A stretch of DNA of 64,000 bases from contig CAYGYG010000002.1 of the NCBI GenBank assembly GCA_964354155.1, positions 62,001 through 126,000 on the forward strand. Direction: 5' to 3'. Under the pieces are notes generated by a model that was given only the letters and a program-made list of their open reading frames with translations, made no database searches and was not told the origin of the DNA. The number at the start of each line of letters is the position of its first letter. Position 1 is the stretch's first letter. Made by a program: the position numbers and the translations under genes. This document shows, piece after piece, positions 50,214 through 58,670 of the stretch. This DNA comes from CAYGYG01 sp964354155. Its GTDB lineage: Bacteria; Hydrothermota; Tepidihabitantia; SM23-42; CAYGYG01.

Positions 50214-51776
50214 TTAAGTCAACAGTTTCTTGACCACGGTTTTGACTTCTTTTAAACCAAATAGCTGCGCCAGGCAGTAGAAGACAACAAGAGATAAGAA
50301 GCCGGCGGTAAGAACTTCGAATACGCGGGGCAAAAAGGCGAGTCCCATTTCTTTCTCAAGGAATGAAATGTAGAAAAATCCAAAAAGCCCTGCGGGAATC
50401 GAAGCGGTCAGGACGATTGAAAAATAGCGGAGCAAAGGCAAAATACTGATGCCAGTGATTTTGTATTTGAGGAAGTAAAGCAGGATTGATAGATTGACGA
50501 ATGTTGCTATTGTCAGGGCTAGGGGGAATGCACGAAGTTTTAGTGTCCCCATGAGTAGTACATTGAGGATAACATTGACGGCAACCGAAGCGAGACTTGC
50601 ATACATGGGTGTTTTGGAATCGTGGTAGGAATAGAATAGGGAAGCAATAACCCGGATGGCCGAAGCAAAAGGTATACCTAATGTGTACAGGAACAGGGTT
50701 TGAGCGACGAACGAAGTATCCAAGGGGGTAAACTTGCCATATTGGTAAACGAGTCTCACAATAGGCGTGGACAGACATAATATGATAATCGAGATTGGTA
50801 TGGTTAGAAGAAGAACTAACTTCAATGATTCAAGAAGAGTCAAGCGGGCATCATCGAGTTTACCTTCGGTGACTTTCTTGGCGATTGCCGGTAAAGCGAC
50901 GCTGCCCACCGCCACGCCGAAAAGACCCAAAGGCAGTTGCATTATGCGATAAGCGTAATTTAACCATGAAAGGTTGCCTTGTCCGGGCAAAAAAGAAATG
51001 AGAAACAGATTGACCAGAAAATTCACTCGTGAACCGGCGAGTCCCAGTGATACCGGGACGTAGCGTTTGAGAATTCTTTTGAAACCCTCATCTCCAAAAT
51101 TAAGGTACAGCGAATATTTGAATCCTTTTCGAATCAAGGACGGGACCTGAACCAGGAACTGAAAAAGACCACCGATCGTTACCGCGATTGCCACTCCGAT
51201 GATCGGATCGATCCCGCGCGACTTCAAAAATCCGTAAGATATGACCGTTACCGCAATCGAAAAGATGTTGAAAAAAGCCGGAGCAACCGCCGGCACGAAG
51301 AATTTATTGAAAGTATTGAGGATGGCCATTGCCCAAGCAGCCAGGGCAATGAAAAGGAGAAAGGGAAACATAATCCTTGTGAGCAGCGAGGTCATGGTGA
51401 GCTTGTCGGGCACTTTTTCGAAACCCATTGCCAATGTGTGTGAAATGGGATAGGAGAAGATCATACCCAGCACAACCAATAAACCAACGATCAACACTAT
51501 CCCGTTGAAGACATTGCTGGCCAGTCGGAACGCTTCTTCTTTACCTTTCCTAGTTAGAGTTTCAGAAAAAGTCGGAATGAAGGCAGCGGACAGACCACTC
51601 TCGGCAAAAAGGTCGCGGAAAGTGTTGGGAATTCTAAAAGCAGCGTTGAATACATCGGCGGCAAAACCAGCACCAAATAGGTAGGCAATAACCTGATCCC
51701 GGACTAGACCGAGAATCCGGCTGATGGTGGTGCCGATGGTGAAGGACCGGACCCGCCGGGTAAGATCTTCAGGCAT
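50214..51776 (-). CDS. murJ: MurJ/MviN lipid II flippase
   Basis: 520 residues, ~14 hydrophobic segments. The N-terminus RRVRSFTIGTTISRILGLVRDQVIAYLFGAGFAADVFNAAFRIPNTFRDLFAESGLSAAFIPTFSE is the MurJ signature, with the arginines known to be essential in the central cavity (R in SRILGLVRD). It moves lipid II across the inner membrane for peptidoglycan synthesis. Length is normal. No promoter found; the gene lies downstream of the GGDEF gene with ~140 bp between. Base composition is lower in GC than the neighbours. Confidence 0.9.
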   Translation of the reverse strand: MPEDLTRRVRSFTIGTTISRILGLVRDQVIAYLFGAGFAADVFNAAFRIPNTFRDLFAESGLSAAFIPTFSETLTRKGKEEAFRLASNVFNGIVLIVGLLVVLGMIFSYPISHTLAMGFEKVPDKLTMTSLLTRIMFPFLLFIALAAWAMAILNTFNKFFVPAVAPAFFNIFSIAVTVISYGFLKSRGIDPIIGVAIAVTIGGLFQFLVQVPSLIRKGFKYSLYLNFGDEGFKRILKRYVPVSLGLAGSRVNFLVNLFLISFLPGQGNLSWLNYAYRIMQLPLGLFGVAVGSVALPAIAKKVTEGKLDDARLTLLESLKLVLLLTIPISIIILCLSTPIVRLVYQYGKFTPLDTSFVAQTLFLYTLGIPFASAIRVIASLFYSYHDSKTPMYASLASVAVNVILNVLLMGTLKLRAFPLALTIATFVNLSILLYFLKYKITGISILPLLRYFSIVLTASIPAGLFGFFYISFLEKEMGLAFLPRVFEVLTAGFLSLVVFYCLAQLFGLKEVKTVVKKLLT

Positions 51777-51834
51777 TACGGTTAGCTCTCTTCTTGGTGC
51801 AGTTACATTCGTGCGAACAATCCAAGGCCAAGGT

Positions 51835-51915
51835 TATCAGGATATCAGCCCATCAGGTTGAACGTCCGATCGCCTTTCTCCTGATAAGCTGACCGGCCGA
51901 TATCCTGATGTCCTC
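51835..51915. repeat. TATCAGGATATCAG degenerate repeats
   Basis: TTATCAGGATATCAGCCCATCAGG, then CTCCTGATAAGCTGACC, and GATATCCTGATGTCC. Same word family as 13660-13720. Non-coding, between murJ and the GGDEF gene. Confidence 0.5.
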
Positions 51916-51919
51916 CAGA

Positions 51920-53923
51920 TCATGCGATTTCCACACGGTTCTTGCCCAGGCTTTTGGCCCGGTAGAGAGCCCGGTCGGCGTTCTCGAGCAATTCGGCCGC
52001 GGCCAGTCCGTTCTGGGGATAGGTGGCCAGGCCGATCGATACGGTGATCCTTGGAACGTTACGATTCCGGGGTAGAAGGGACGCGGCATTGATGGTGTTG
52101 CGAATGCGCTCCAGCACCCGCAACGATGTTGCACTATTGGTTTCTGGAAGGATCAAAGTGAATTCCTCGCCGCCGTAGCGGGCTAGGAAGTCGGTGTCGC
52201 GAATATGCGCCTTAACCATCTGGGCGATGTGGATGAGCAACTTGTCGCCGGCCGGATGGCCGAAGCGGTCGTTGAATTGTTTGAAGTCATCCAGGTCAAT
52301 CATGGCGAGACTGACCGGCCGGGAATAGCTTCTGGCTTTGCGCAGTTCACTTTCGAGAATGAGGTCAAAGTGACGCCGGTTGGCAATTCTGGTCAGCCCG
52401 TCGGTCAGCGACAAGGAGACGGTTTCATCGAACAGCCGGGCATTCTCGATTGCAATCGCGGCTTGGGATGCGAAAACGGAGAAGATCCTCAGGTCTTTTT
52501 CCGAGAAGGCATTCAGGTGCTCGCTTTCGATATCGAGCACGCCGATGACCTCGCCTTTGATCTTCAGAGGTACGGCGGCTTCAGAGCGCACGCTCTTCTT
52601 CCACTGCGCATAGAAAGGGACCTTGGATACGTCGGGAGCATAGAAGAGCTGGCCCGTGGCGGCCACATAGCCGGTAATCCCTTCTTTCTTGTTAATATTG
52701 AGACGAGTCGTTCTCCAGAACCGAATTGGGTAGCCGTGAGCCGCCTTGATGTAGAGTTCCTTTCGATTCTTGTCGATCAGGAGAATCGCGCAGTTGGCGT
52801 AGCCAAACGTGTTCCGGATCACCTGAAGGATGCGGCTGAGCACCGCGTCGAGCTTCGACGTTGAGATCAGGGACTTGGCGATGGCGAAGGACACCGCGAG
52901 TTCCTTGGCGTGATTGGTGACATCTTCATACAGTCGCGCATTGTGCAGGGCGACACTCAGGCGGTCGGCAATCAATTCGAGGACCCGGACGCTGCCCGGA
53001 TTGAAAGCGTTCAGTTTGTTGCACTGAAGATCAAGAACGCCGATCGTCCGGCGGGCAATCTTAAGGGGAATGGCGACTTCAGATTTTGTCGAGGTCTGTC
53101 CGAGCGACAGGAAGGTCGGGTGCCTCGTCACGTCGTTTGCCACCATCGTGCAGCCCTGTCGCGCCGCAGATCCAACGATACCCTGGCCGAACGTCATCTG
53201 CATATTTCTCGGTACTTCACTTCTGAAACCGGCCGAGAGTTTTCGCAAGAGGAGCCGTTCACCCTCAACCAGGAATATAGCGGCAATGAAGTTCTTGAAT
53301 TTCTGCAGAATCGACCGGGTTGTGCTTTGGCATATCGCGTCGACGTCGAGGGTCCGGGTCAGACGGTGGGCAATCTGATTCATCAAGCTCAGTTCCTTGG
53401 CCCTCCTTATCTCACCGTGAATAAGCCGGGTGTTAGCGACCACTACGGCGGCGCGCGCGGCGAGACTGGAAAGGAAGTCCTCGTGCATCGGCGAATAAAC
53501 ATTCTCCTTTTCGTAATTTTGAACTGTGATGACGCCTTCGACGTTGTTCTTGTATATCATGGGAACGCCCAACCAGCTTTTGGCCATTTTGCCGATTGGC
53601 TTGATGCCGAGGCGACGGCAATGGTACATCAGGCGATGGTTGATGCGCAGCGGTCTCTTGGTGCGGATGACATGCTCGGTCATGCCTTTGGCCAGAGGGC
53701 GTGTGCTGACCTTCAATTCTTCCCCGCCAATTGTATAGATCTCGAAACTGACCGTGTTGTCCTCATGATTGTATGTTGCGATGTAGAAATTGGCGGTGTC
53801 GAGAACGCGCCCGATTTCTCGGTAGATTTTGCGAATAACTTTGGGGAGGTCGTAGGATGAACCCAGGAGACCATCGATTTTTCGGTGCAGCCCGAGCTGG
53901 GTGATGCCGTTAGTCATCTCCAT
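51920..53923 (-). CDS. GAF-GAF-GAF-GGDEF diguanylate cyclase
   Basis: 667 residues, soluble. Three GAF domains (residues ~25-165, ~185-325, ~345-490; the last two with SEVAIPLKIARRTIGVLDLQ and SEAAVPLKIKGEVIGVLDIE). GGDEF domain ~505-665 with IDLDDFKQFNDRFGHPAGDKLL and active-site RYGGEEF. The RxxD product-inhibition site (RDTD) lies five residues before it. It therefore makes cyclic di-GMP with feedback control and senses small ligands or redox via GAF. The -10 box ends six bases before the ATG, and no ribosome site exists. Confidence 0.9.
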   Translation of the reverse strand: MEMTNGITQLGLHRKIDGLLGSSYDLPKVIRKIYREIGRVLDTANFYIATYNHEDNTVSFEIYTIGGEELKVSTRPLAKGMTEHVIRTKRPLRINHRLMYHCRRLGIKPIGKMAKSWLGVPMIYKNNVEGVITVQNYEKENVYSPMHEDFLSSLAARAAVVVANTRLIHGEIRRAKELSLMNQIAHRLTRTLDVDAICQSTTRSILQKFKNFIAAIFLVEGERLLLRKLSAGFRSEVPRNMQMTFGQGIVGSAARQGCTMVANDVTRHPTFLSLGQTSTKSEVAIPLKIARRTIGVLDLQCNKLNAFNPGSVRVLELIADRLSVALHNARLYEDVTNHAKELAVSFAIAKSLISTSKLDAVLSRILQVIRNTFGYANCAILLIDKNRKELYIKAAHGYPIRFWRTTRLNINKKEGITGYVAATGQLFYAPDVSKVPFYAQWKKSVRSEAAVPLKIKGEVIGVLDIESEHLNAFSEKDLRIFSVFASQAAIAIENARLFDETVSLSLTDGLTRIANRRHFDLILESELRKARSYSRPVSLAMIDLDDFKQFNDRFGHPAGDKLLIHIAQMVKAHIRDTDFLARYGGEEFTLILPETNSATSLRVLERIRNTINAASLLPRNRNVPRITVSIGLATYPQNGLAAAELLENADRALYRAKSLGKNRVEIA

Positions 53924-53929
53924 TGGTGA

Positions 53930-53957
53930 AATATACCTAACAAGCCAAGAAGGTCAA
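53930..53957 (-). promoter_or_regulatory. Promoter of GGDEF gene (leaderless)
   Basis: Minus strand TTGACC, 16-bp spacer, TATATT, then six bases and ATG. Transcription should begin at or next to the start codon. It is divergent from the rpsT promoter 36 bases away. Confidence 0.7.
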
Positions 53958-53992
53958 GAGCGAAAATGGCGGTTGCCGCCGGCACGAATGTC

Positions 53993-54020
53993 TTGACAAT
54001 ATCAGTAATTCAAGTACTAT
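53993..54020 (+). promoter_or_regulatory. Promoter of rpsT
   Basis: TTGACA, 16-bp spacer, TACTAT. The leader holds TAAGGAGGTAA. Confidence 0.75.
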
Positions 54021-54042
54021 TGACTCAGCCTAAGGAGGTAAT

Positions 54043-54306
54043 TTGCCAGTAAAGAAGCGTTCCAAGAGTGTGCTCAAGCGAATTCGGCAGGCCGGTCGCC
54101 GCCGTCTGGTTAACAAGAAGAAAAAGATAAAGCTCAGGGCGGCGATGAAGAAGGTGCGTACCAGTAAGACGAAGGCCGAAGGCCTAAAGGCCCTACGTAC
54201 CGCTCAGTCGATCATTGACCGGTCGGTTCAGGATCGTATTGTTCACAAAAAAACGGCCGGACGTTTTCTGTCCCGGCTGAGCCGATTGGTTCAGAAACTG
54301 AAATAG
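54043..54306 (+). CDS. rpsT: 30S ribosomal protein S20
   Basis: 87 residues with a TTG start five bases after AAGGAGG. Basic helical sequence PVKKRSKSVLKRIRQAGRRRLVNKKKKIKLRAAMKKVRT, then AQSIIDRSVQDRIVHKKTAGRFLSRLSRLVQKL, the three-helix S20 pattern. Binds 16S rRNA early in 30S assembly. The TTG start is well known for S20 genes and often linked with autoregulation. It sits near murJ, a common neighbour. Confidence 0.92.
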   Translation: MPVKKRSKSVLKRIRQAGRRRLVNKKKKIKLRAAMKKVRTSKTKAEGLKALRTAQSIIDRSVQDRIVHKKTAGRFLSRLSRLVQKLK

Positions 54307-54351
54307 ACGGTTAAGGCGCTTCGCCATCAGCACCGGGCAGTCAGTCGGGAC

Positions 54352-56076
54352 TTAGCGCCCGGTACCGCCGAATTCCCGTTTTACCCAACCTCGGATCTGC
54401 TGCGCTTCATCACCCCGCCCTAAACGCTCCAGAAAACCAGTCCGATCCAGGGCAACCTTCTTGTAAATACTCATGTTGTACCGCAACCTCGGGTCGGCGG
54501 TGAACGGTGGTTTTCGAATGTGAAAGCGATCGTAGTCGAAAGCGCCGGTCGAAAGAGACTCGGCCAGTTCGTAGGCAAAGCCGTAGGGCGTGCGCGGCCA
54601 CCCGGGCAGGATCTGGGCGTTATCCATGGGGCTGCCGAATAGGAGCACGAAGCACCGGCGGGTCTTGCGGCTGCTTTCGACAAAGCGGCTGATCATCTCA
54701 ATGTAGCAGCGCTGGATTTCCTCGGGGTCCCGGAGACGGCCGTGTTCGAAGTCATCGAGCAGCCGTCGGTAACGCTCGATTTCGACCCGGCTGTCCTGAT
54801 AGAGCAACGGGTACTCACGCTCAAGGTGTCGAAAATACCAGGAGCGCCGGAGCAGTTCTTTGTCGATGATCCAGATGTCTTGGTACCGGCGTTCGATTTC
54901 CCGAATGTAGATGGCCGGGGAGTAGATGTCCCAGTAATCGGTCAGCACAATACTGTTTGATGGTACCGACGCCAGAACATTCTGACCCAGGTCGTAACCG
55001 CCGTAGTTGCCATGCATTGTGCTGGAGGCGAAGTTGAGCAGCAAAGGCATCAATGCGGCCGCCACCACCACTCCGCTCTTCAAGTATCTCCTAAGACTGT
55101 ACAGCCCGTAGCCGGCAACAAGACTGAGAATGACGATGGCCGGCAGAAAGTAGGTTTCAATATCGGGAATGCTGTAATTGATGCCGTACAGAAGATTGAC
55201 GCCGATAATGCCGACACTGAGCCAGAAGAACGGGCGGTCGGCGCGATAAAGATTGCGCAGGCCCAAGGCGATCAGAACCAAGTAGACATAGAGGAATTCC
55301 CGGGCGATGTGCCCGAGCTGGTTTTTGAGATTGGCCAGAATTTCACCGGCGGGACTGGAGAACATCCAGACGCGATACTGCTTGCCGGTTACGTGCCAGA
55401 AGAGCCGCTCAACGGTCGCGGGATTGCCCCAGTTCAGCAATGGATCCCGGGCGGCCCGGACCGGAAGGTACAGGTAGAGCGAAAGCCCCAAGCCAAAAAA
55501 AGCCAAAGCCACGACCACGGCGCCGGGCCTGGGACGATGACGGATCAGGAGATAGACAGCCAGGGGCAACAGTACCGTGGCAATGATCATATGATTGGTG
55601 CAGGCCAGCCCCGCAGTGAAGGCGACGAGAAAGAGCCGGGCTGAAGCCGACAGGGGGCGGATCAGCAGCAGCAATAACGTTATGAAGAGGGCGGTCAGCG
55701 GATATACTTCAGCGCTCAAGCTCGTGTTCCACAGGGTGTGCGAAAAGGCCAGCAAACCGGTTGGAAGCAGGGCCAGAAGGGGATCTCGGAGCAGACGCCG
55801 GAGCAGGAGGTAGAAGACGAACGCCGCGCAACTGCCCAGGAGCGCGGACAGGACGTTGACTCTTACCGCGACCGAGCCGGCCGGCATGAGGGCCGCAAGC
55901 CGGGCTAGAAGCGTGTATAGGGGATATCCGGTCGGGTGCGCGATCCCGAGGGTGGCGCCGACGGTCGTGAGCTCGCCGGCATCAATCAGGTAGATCGTCG
56001 GGCAGAGCGTGAAAGAATAGACGGCGAACACGAACACCCAGACGCCCGCGGCCATCAGATGTCGCCGACCGATCAA
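54352..56076 (-). CDS. DUF2723 polytopic membrane protein (PMT-like glycosyltransferase)
   Basis: 574 residues, about eleven membrane segments. The N-terminus YSFTLCPTIYLIDAGELTTVGATLGIAHPTGYPLYTLLARLAALMP is the DUF2723 signature, with the acidic residues of GT-C enzymes in the first loop. A C-terminal soluble part of ~200 residues follows (TDYWDIYSPAIYIREIERRYQDIWIID). GT-C proteins use lipid-linked sugars, so it may glycosylate proteins or lipids in the periplasm. Its start lies eight bases after the nitroreductase gene. Confidence 0.8.
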   Translation of the reverse strand: MIGRRHLMAAGVWVFVFAVYSFTLCPTIYLIDAGELTTVGATLGIAHPTGYPLYTLLARLAALMPAGSVAVRVNVLSALLGSCAAFVFYLLLRRLLRDPLLALLPTGLLAFSHTLWNTSLSAEVYPLTALFITLLLLLIRPLSASARLFLVAFTAGLACTNHMIIATVLLPLAVYLLIRHRPRPGAVVVALAFFGLGLSLYLYLPVRAARDPLLNWGNPATVERLFWHVTGKQYRVWMFSSPAGEILANLKNQLGHIAREFLYVYLVLIALGLRNLYRADRPFFWLSVGIIGVNLLYGINYSIPDIETYFLPAIVILSLVAGYGLYSLRRYLKSGVVVAAALMPLLLNFASSTMHGNYGGYDLGQNVLASVPSNSIVLTDYWDIYSPAIYIREIERRYQDIWIIDKELLRRSWYFRHLEREYPLLYQDSRVEIERYRRLLDDFEHGRLRDPEEIQRCYIEMISRFVESSRKTRRCFVLLFGSPMDNAQILPGWPRTPYGFAYELAESLSTGAFDYDRFHIRKPPFTADPRLRYNMSIYKKVALDRTGFLERLGRGDEAQQIRGWVKREFGGTGR

Positions 56077-56083
56077 ACTTTCC

Positions 56084-56665
56084 TCACTCTGGTTTGCGGC
56101 CGACGGGAATGAGGTACAGCGGGATTTCGTCTTTTGCCAGCTTAAGGATCTTCTTCACTTCATCATCGTTGAACGCGCCGACCGGCACCGAGCCCAAGCC
56201 CAGGGCCACGGCCATGAGGTGGAGATTCTGGGCGGCGTGGCCGACTTCAATATGGACATAACGGAGACCGCGTTCATCGTAGCGGGCGGTGGTCCGTGAG
56301 TAGATGGCGGTGATGATGAAAACGGCCGGCGCCTCCTTGATAAATTCCTGATTCCATGATGCCGCGGCGAGTCCGGACCGGACGTCTTTTTCCGAGACCC
56401 GGGCCAGTTTGTGGCCGAGCGGGATGTAACGAAAGACGCCGTCTTGTTTGACGACGGTCAGTTCGAGCGGAAAAGTGGCTCCGGCCGATGGTGCGGTGCG
56501 GAATTTCCACACCGCATCGGTGATGCCCTGGCATGCCCAGAGCAGGTTGGATATCTGGTCCAGGCTGAGAGCGTCCTCCTGGAATGACCTTACCGAGCGG
56601 CGTTGACGAATGCACTCTTCGAGCACCTGCTTGGTCGGGCTCGGTTTGGGCAGGATGATGATCAT
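56084..56665 (-). CDS. SagB-type nitroreductase-like FMN oxidoreductase
   Basis: 193 residues from ATG 56665, which follows GAGGGTAAC and begins seven bases after the deacetylase stop; a longer frame would overlap that gene. RQRRSVRSFQEDALSLDQISNLLWACQGIT is the nitroreductase flavin-binding start, SAGATFPLELTVV the SagB-like middle, and HIEVGHAAQNLHLMAVALGLGSVPVGAF the conserved FMN/dimer segment. Stand-alone members reduce quinones or nitro compounds or form azoles in peptides; no precursor peptide or cyclodehydratase gene is visible here. Confidence 0.82.
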   Translation of the reverse strand: MIIILPKPSPTKQVLEECIRQRRSVRSFQEDALSLDQISNLLWACQGITDAVWKFRTAPSAGATFPLELTVVKQDGVFRYIPLGHKLARVSEKDVRSGLAAASWNQEFIKEAPAVFIITAIYSRTTARYDERGLRYVHIEVGHAAQNLHLMAVALGLGSVPVGAFNDDEVKKILKLAKDEIPLYLIPVGRKPE

Positions 56666-56672
56666 GTTACCC

Positions 56673-57590
56673 TCAGCCGCCAGCCACCCCGCCAGCGTCA
56701 GCATCCAGAAGAGCCCGGGCGATTTTTGCAGTATTGGCATGGATTGTAACGGTATCTTCAACGTCTTGGGCATAACCACCTCCTAATGCAATTGCCACCG
56801 GTGTCTTCTTGCCGCGACACATGCCCAGAACCATTTCGTCTCGGCGTTTCAGTCCCTCGATGGTCAGCCTCAAATCGCCGAGTTGGTCATTGTGGTATGG
56901 ATCGGCGCCGGCCAGGTAGAAGACGAAATCGGGACCGAAACCGTCGAAAACCTGTTTCAGTCCGCCCATCAATTGCTCCAGGTATTCACAATCGCCGGTT
57001 TCATTCTCAAGGCCGATATCAAGGTCGCTGTGCTGTTTGGCCGGGTAGAGCCGCTCCTGATGGATGGAGAAGGTGAAGACTCTCGGGTCATCTCTGAAAA
57101 TGTAGGCGGTACCGTTGCCCTGGTGCAAATCGCAATCGATGACCGCGATCTTTTCAGCGGCACGGTCCCTCAACAGTGTCTTCGCGGCGTACGATATGTC
57201 GTTGACGTAACAGAATCCTTCGGCGTGGTCCGGGAAGGCGTGATGAAATCCCCCCCCGTCATTGTAGCAAACGCGCTCCTTGAGCGCGGTCATGGCGGCA
57301 AGGCGGGTACCGCCAGCGGAAAGGATCTGCGCGTCAATCAGTTGGCGGCCGACCGGCATCTCGGATAGGAGCAGCCGCCGGGTCGGTCGGGCATGACGCA
57401 AGTCTTCAACGTACTCGGGGGTATGGACGATTTCCAGCTCGTCGAAGTCGGGCATCGCCGGTTTCAGAATATCCGCCCCGGTGATGACATTCTCAGTGAG
57501 GAGTCGTTCCTTGATGAGATAATACTTTTCAAGCGGGAAGACGTGGCTTCCGATATCGGCGAAGTAATCATCGGTGTAAACGACCTTCAT
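56673..57590 (-). CDS. Histone deacetylase-family (arginase-fold) hydrolase
   Basis: About 305 residues from ATG 57590. Zinc amidohydrolase motifs all intact: GGGFHHAFPDHAEGFCYVNDI (tandem histidines), DCDLHQGNGT (zinc Asp and His), YLAGADPYHNDQLG (second zinc Asp) and IALGGGYA. Removes acetyl groups from protein lysines, polyamines or other small molecules. It heads an operon with a nitroreductase and DUF2723. The -10 box ends eight bases before the ATG, so the message is probably leaderless, though a GAGGA lies in the same bases. Confidence 0.85.
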   Translation of the reverse strand: MKVVYTDDYFADIGSHVFPLEKYYLIKERLLTENVITGADILKPAMPDFDELEIVHTPEYVEDLRHARPTRRLLLSEMPVGRQLIDAQILSAGGTRLAAMTALKERVCYNDGGGFHHAFPDHAEGFCYVNDISYAAKTLLRDRAAEKIAVIDCDLHQGNGTAYIFRDDPRVFTFSIHQERLYPAKQHSDLDIGLENETGDCEYLEQLMGGLKQVFDGFGPDFVFYLAGADPYHNDQLGDLRLTIEGLKRRDEMVLGMCRGKKTPVAIALGGGYAQDVEDTVTIHANTAKIARALLDADAGGVAGG

Positions 57591-57598
57591 TGTCCTCA

Positions 57599-57627
57599 AA
57601 AGTAAGCCAGAAAGCGAAAAAAGTCAA
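57599..57627 (-). promoter_or_regulatory. Promoter of deacetylase operon
   Basis: Minus strand TTGACT, 17-bp spacer, TACTTT; eight bases to ATG 57590. Confidence 0.5.
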
Positions 57628-57641
57628 TTCCATTCTATGAT

Positions 57642-58670
57642 CTAAGCTAACGTGTTGTATGCCTGAATGGTCTTGAGCGCGATCGTGTCCCACAGGAAGT
57701 TATTCATGATGTGGGTGGCAAGGGTACGGTCTTTCTTCTTTTCCAGGGCGCGCTTGATCGCCTGGCGAATCGAGCTTACCGACTTTGGGTCCACATACTC
57801 GGCGTGGCTCTCGAAGTATTCGTCGGTACCGCCGTGCTTGGTGATGACGACTTTCGCCCCGGCCAGCGCGGCCTCGAGCGCGGCAATCCCGGGCGTCTCG
57901 TACCATGACGGCAGGGCAAAGACGTCGCAGGCCGCATAGGCACTGGCCAGCATCGGTGCATCGTTGGATAACCCAGGAATCACGATGATATTCTTATTTT
58001 TCTTGGCCTCAGCCAGACACCGATCAGCATAGGGTGTCTGGGCCACCTTGCCGATGATCACGGCCGGCCGGTCAATCGCGGCCAGGGCGCGGATCAACCC
58101 GAGGACATTCTTGCGCGGCGATCCGATGTGGCCGACGTTGAGGATGAAGTCCTTGACCTTGTACTTTTCAACAAACAGGTCGGGTCGGGCATAGGCGAAG
58201 CGCGACTCGACGCCGTTGGGCACAACAACGATCTTGCCGAGCGGAAGACCGAGGCCGCGGTTGAGAAAGACCGCTTCCATCTTCGTATTCGGTATGACGA
58301 GTTCGGCCCATTCACAGATTTCGGAAGTGAAGAGGTGTTCGCACCAGAGTCCTTTCTTGAGCCGGCCCAGTGCTTTCTCGGCCAGGTGAAGCATCGAGAG
58401 CATCGTTGTCCCGTGGCGCGTGAAGAAGATGGGTGACACTATCAGGCGGACGCCTTGATTACGCGCCTCGCGCGCCAAATGATACGTCCCCACATTGGCG
58501 GCGAAGAGATGGAAGAGGTTGATCTTCTCCTTATCGACGAGTTCCCACGTGTCAAAGAGGGATACGGTGACGCCCATTTTTTCCAGCGCCTCGCGCAGGT
58601 TGAGAATCTGGGTGCGCGGGCCGCCGCTCAAGAGAGACAGGGCCTGATAACTACCGAAAGTCACTTTCAT
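57642..58670 (-). CDS. GT4-type glycosyltransferase
   Basis: 342 residues; ATG 58670 overlaps the preceding stop (ATGA), so the frame upstream is not used. GT-B fold: N-terminal SLLSGGPRTQILNLREALEKMG, the acceptor half with VIPNTKMEAVFLNRGLGLPLGKIVVVPNGVESRF, and the C-terminal donor half with ILNVGHIGSPRKNVLGLIRAL and the EX7E segment WYETPGIAALEAALAG. Retaining sugar transfer to a glycan precursor in the cytoplasm. Last gene of the five-gene glycan operon. Confidence 0.85.
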   Translation of the reverse strand: MKVTFGSYQALSLLSGGPRTQILNLREALEKMGVTVSLFDTWELVDKEKINLFHLFAANVGTYHLAREARNQGVRLIVSPIFFTRHGTTMLSMLHLAEKALGRLKKGLWCEHLFTSEICEWAELVIPNTKMEAVFLNRGLGLPLGKIVVVPNGVESRFAYARPDLFVEKYKVKDFILNVGHIGSPRKNVLGLIRALAAIDRPAVIIGKVAQTPYADRCLAEAKKNKNIIVIPGLSNDAPMLASAYAACDVFALPSWYETPGIAALEAALAGAKVVITKHGGTDEYFESHAEYVDPKSVSSIRQAIKRALEKKKDRTLATHIMNNFLWDTIALKTIQAYNTLA

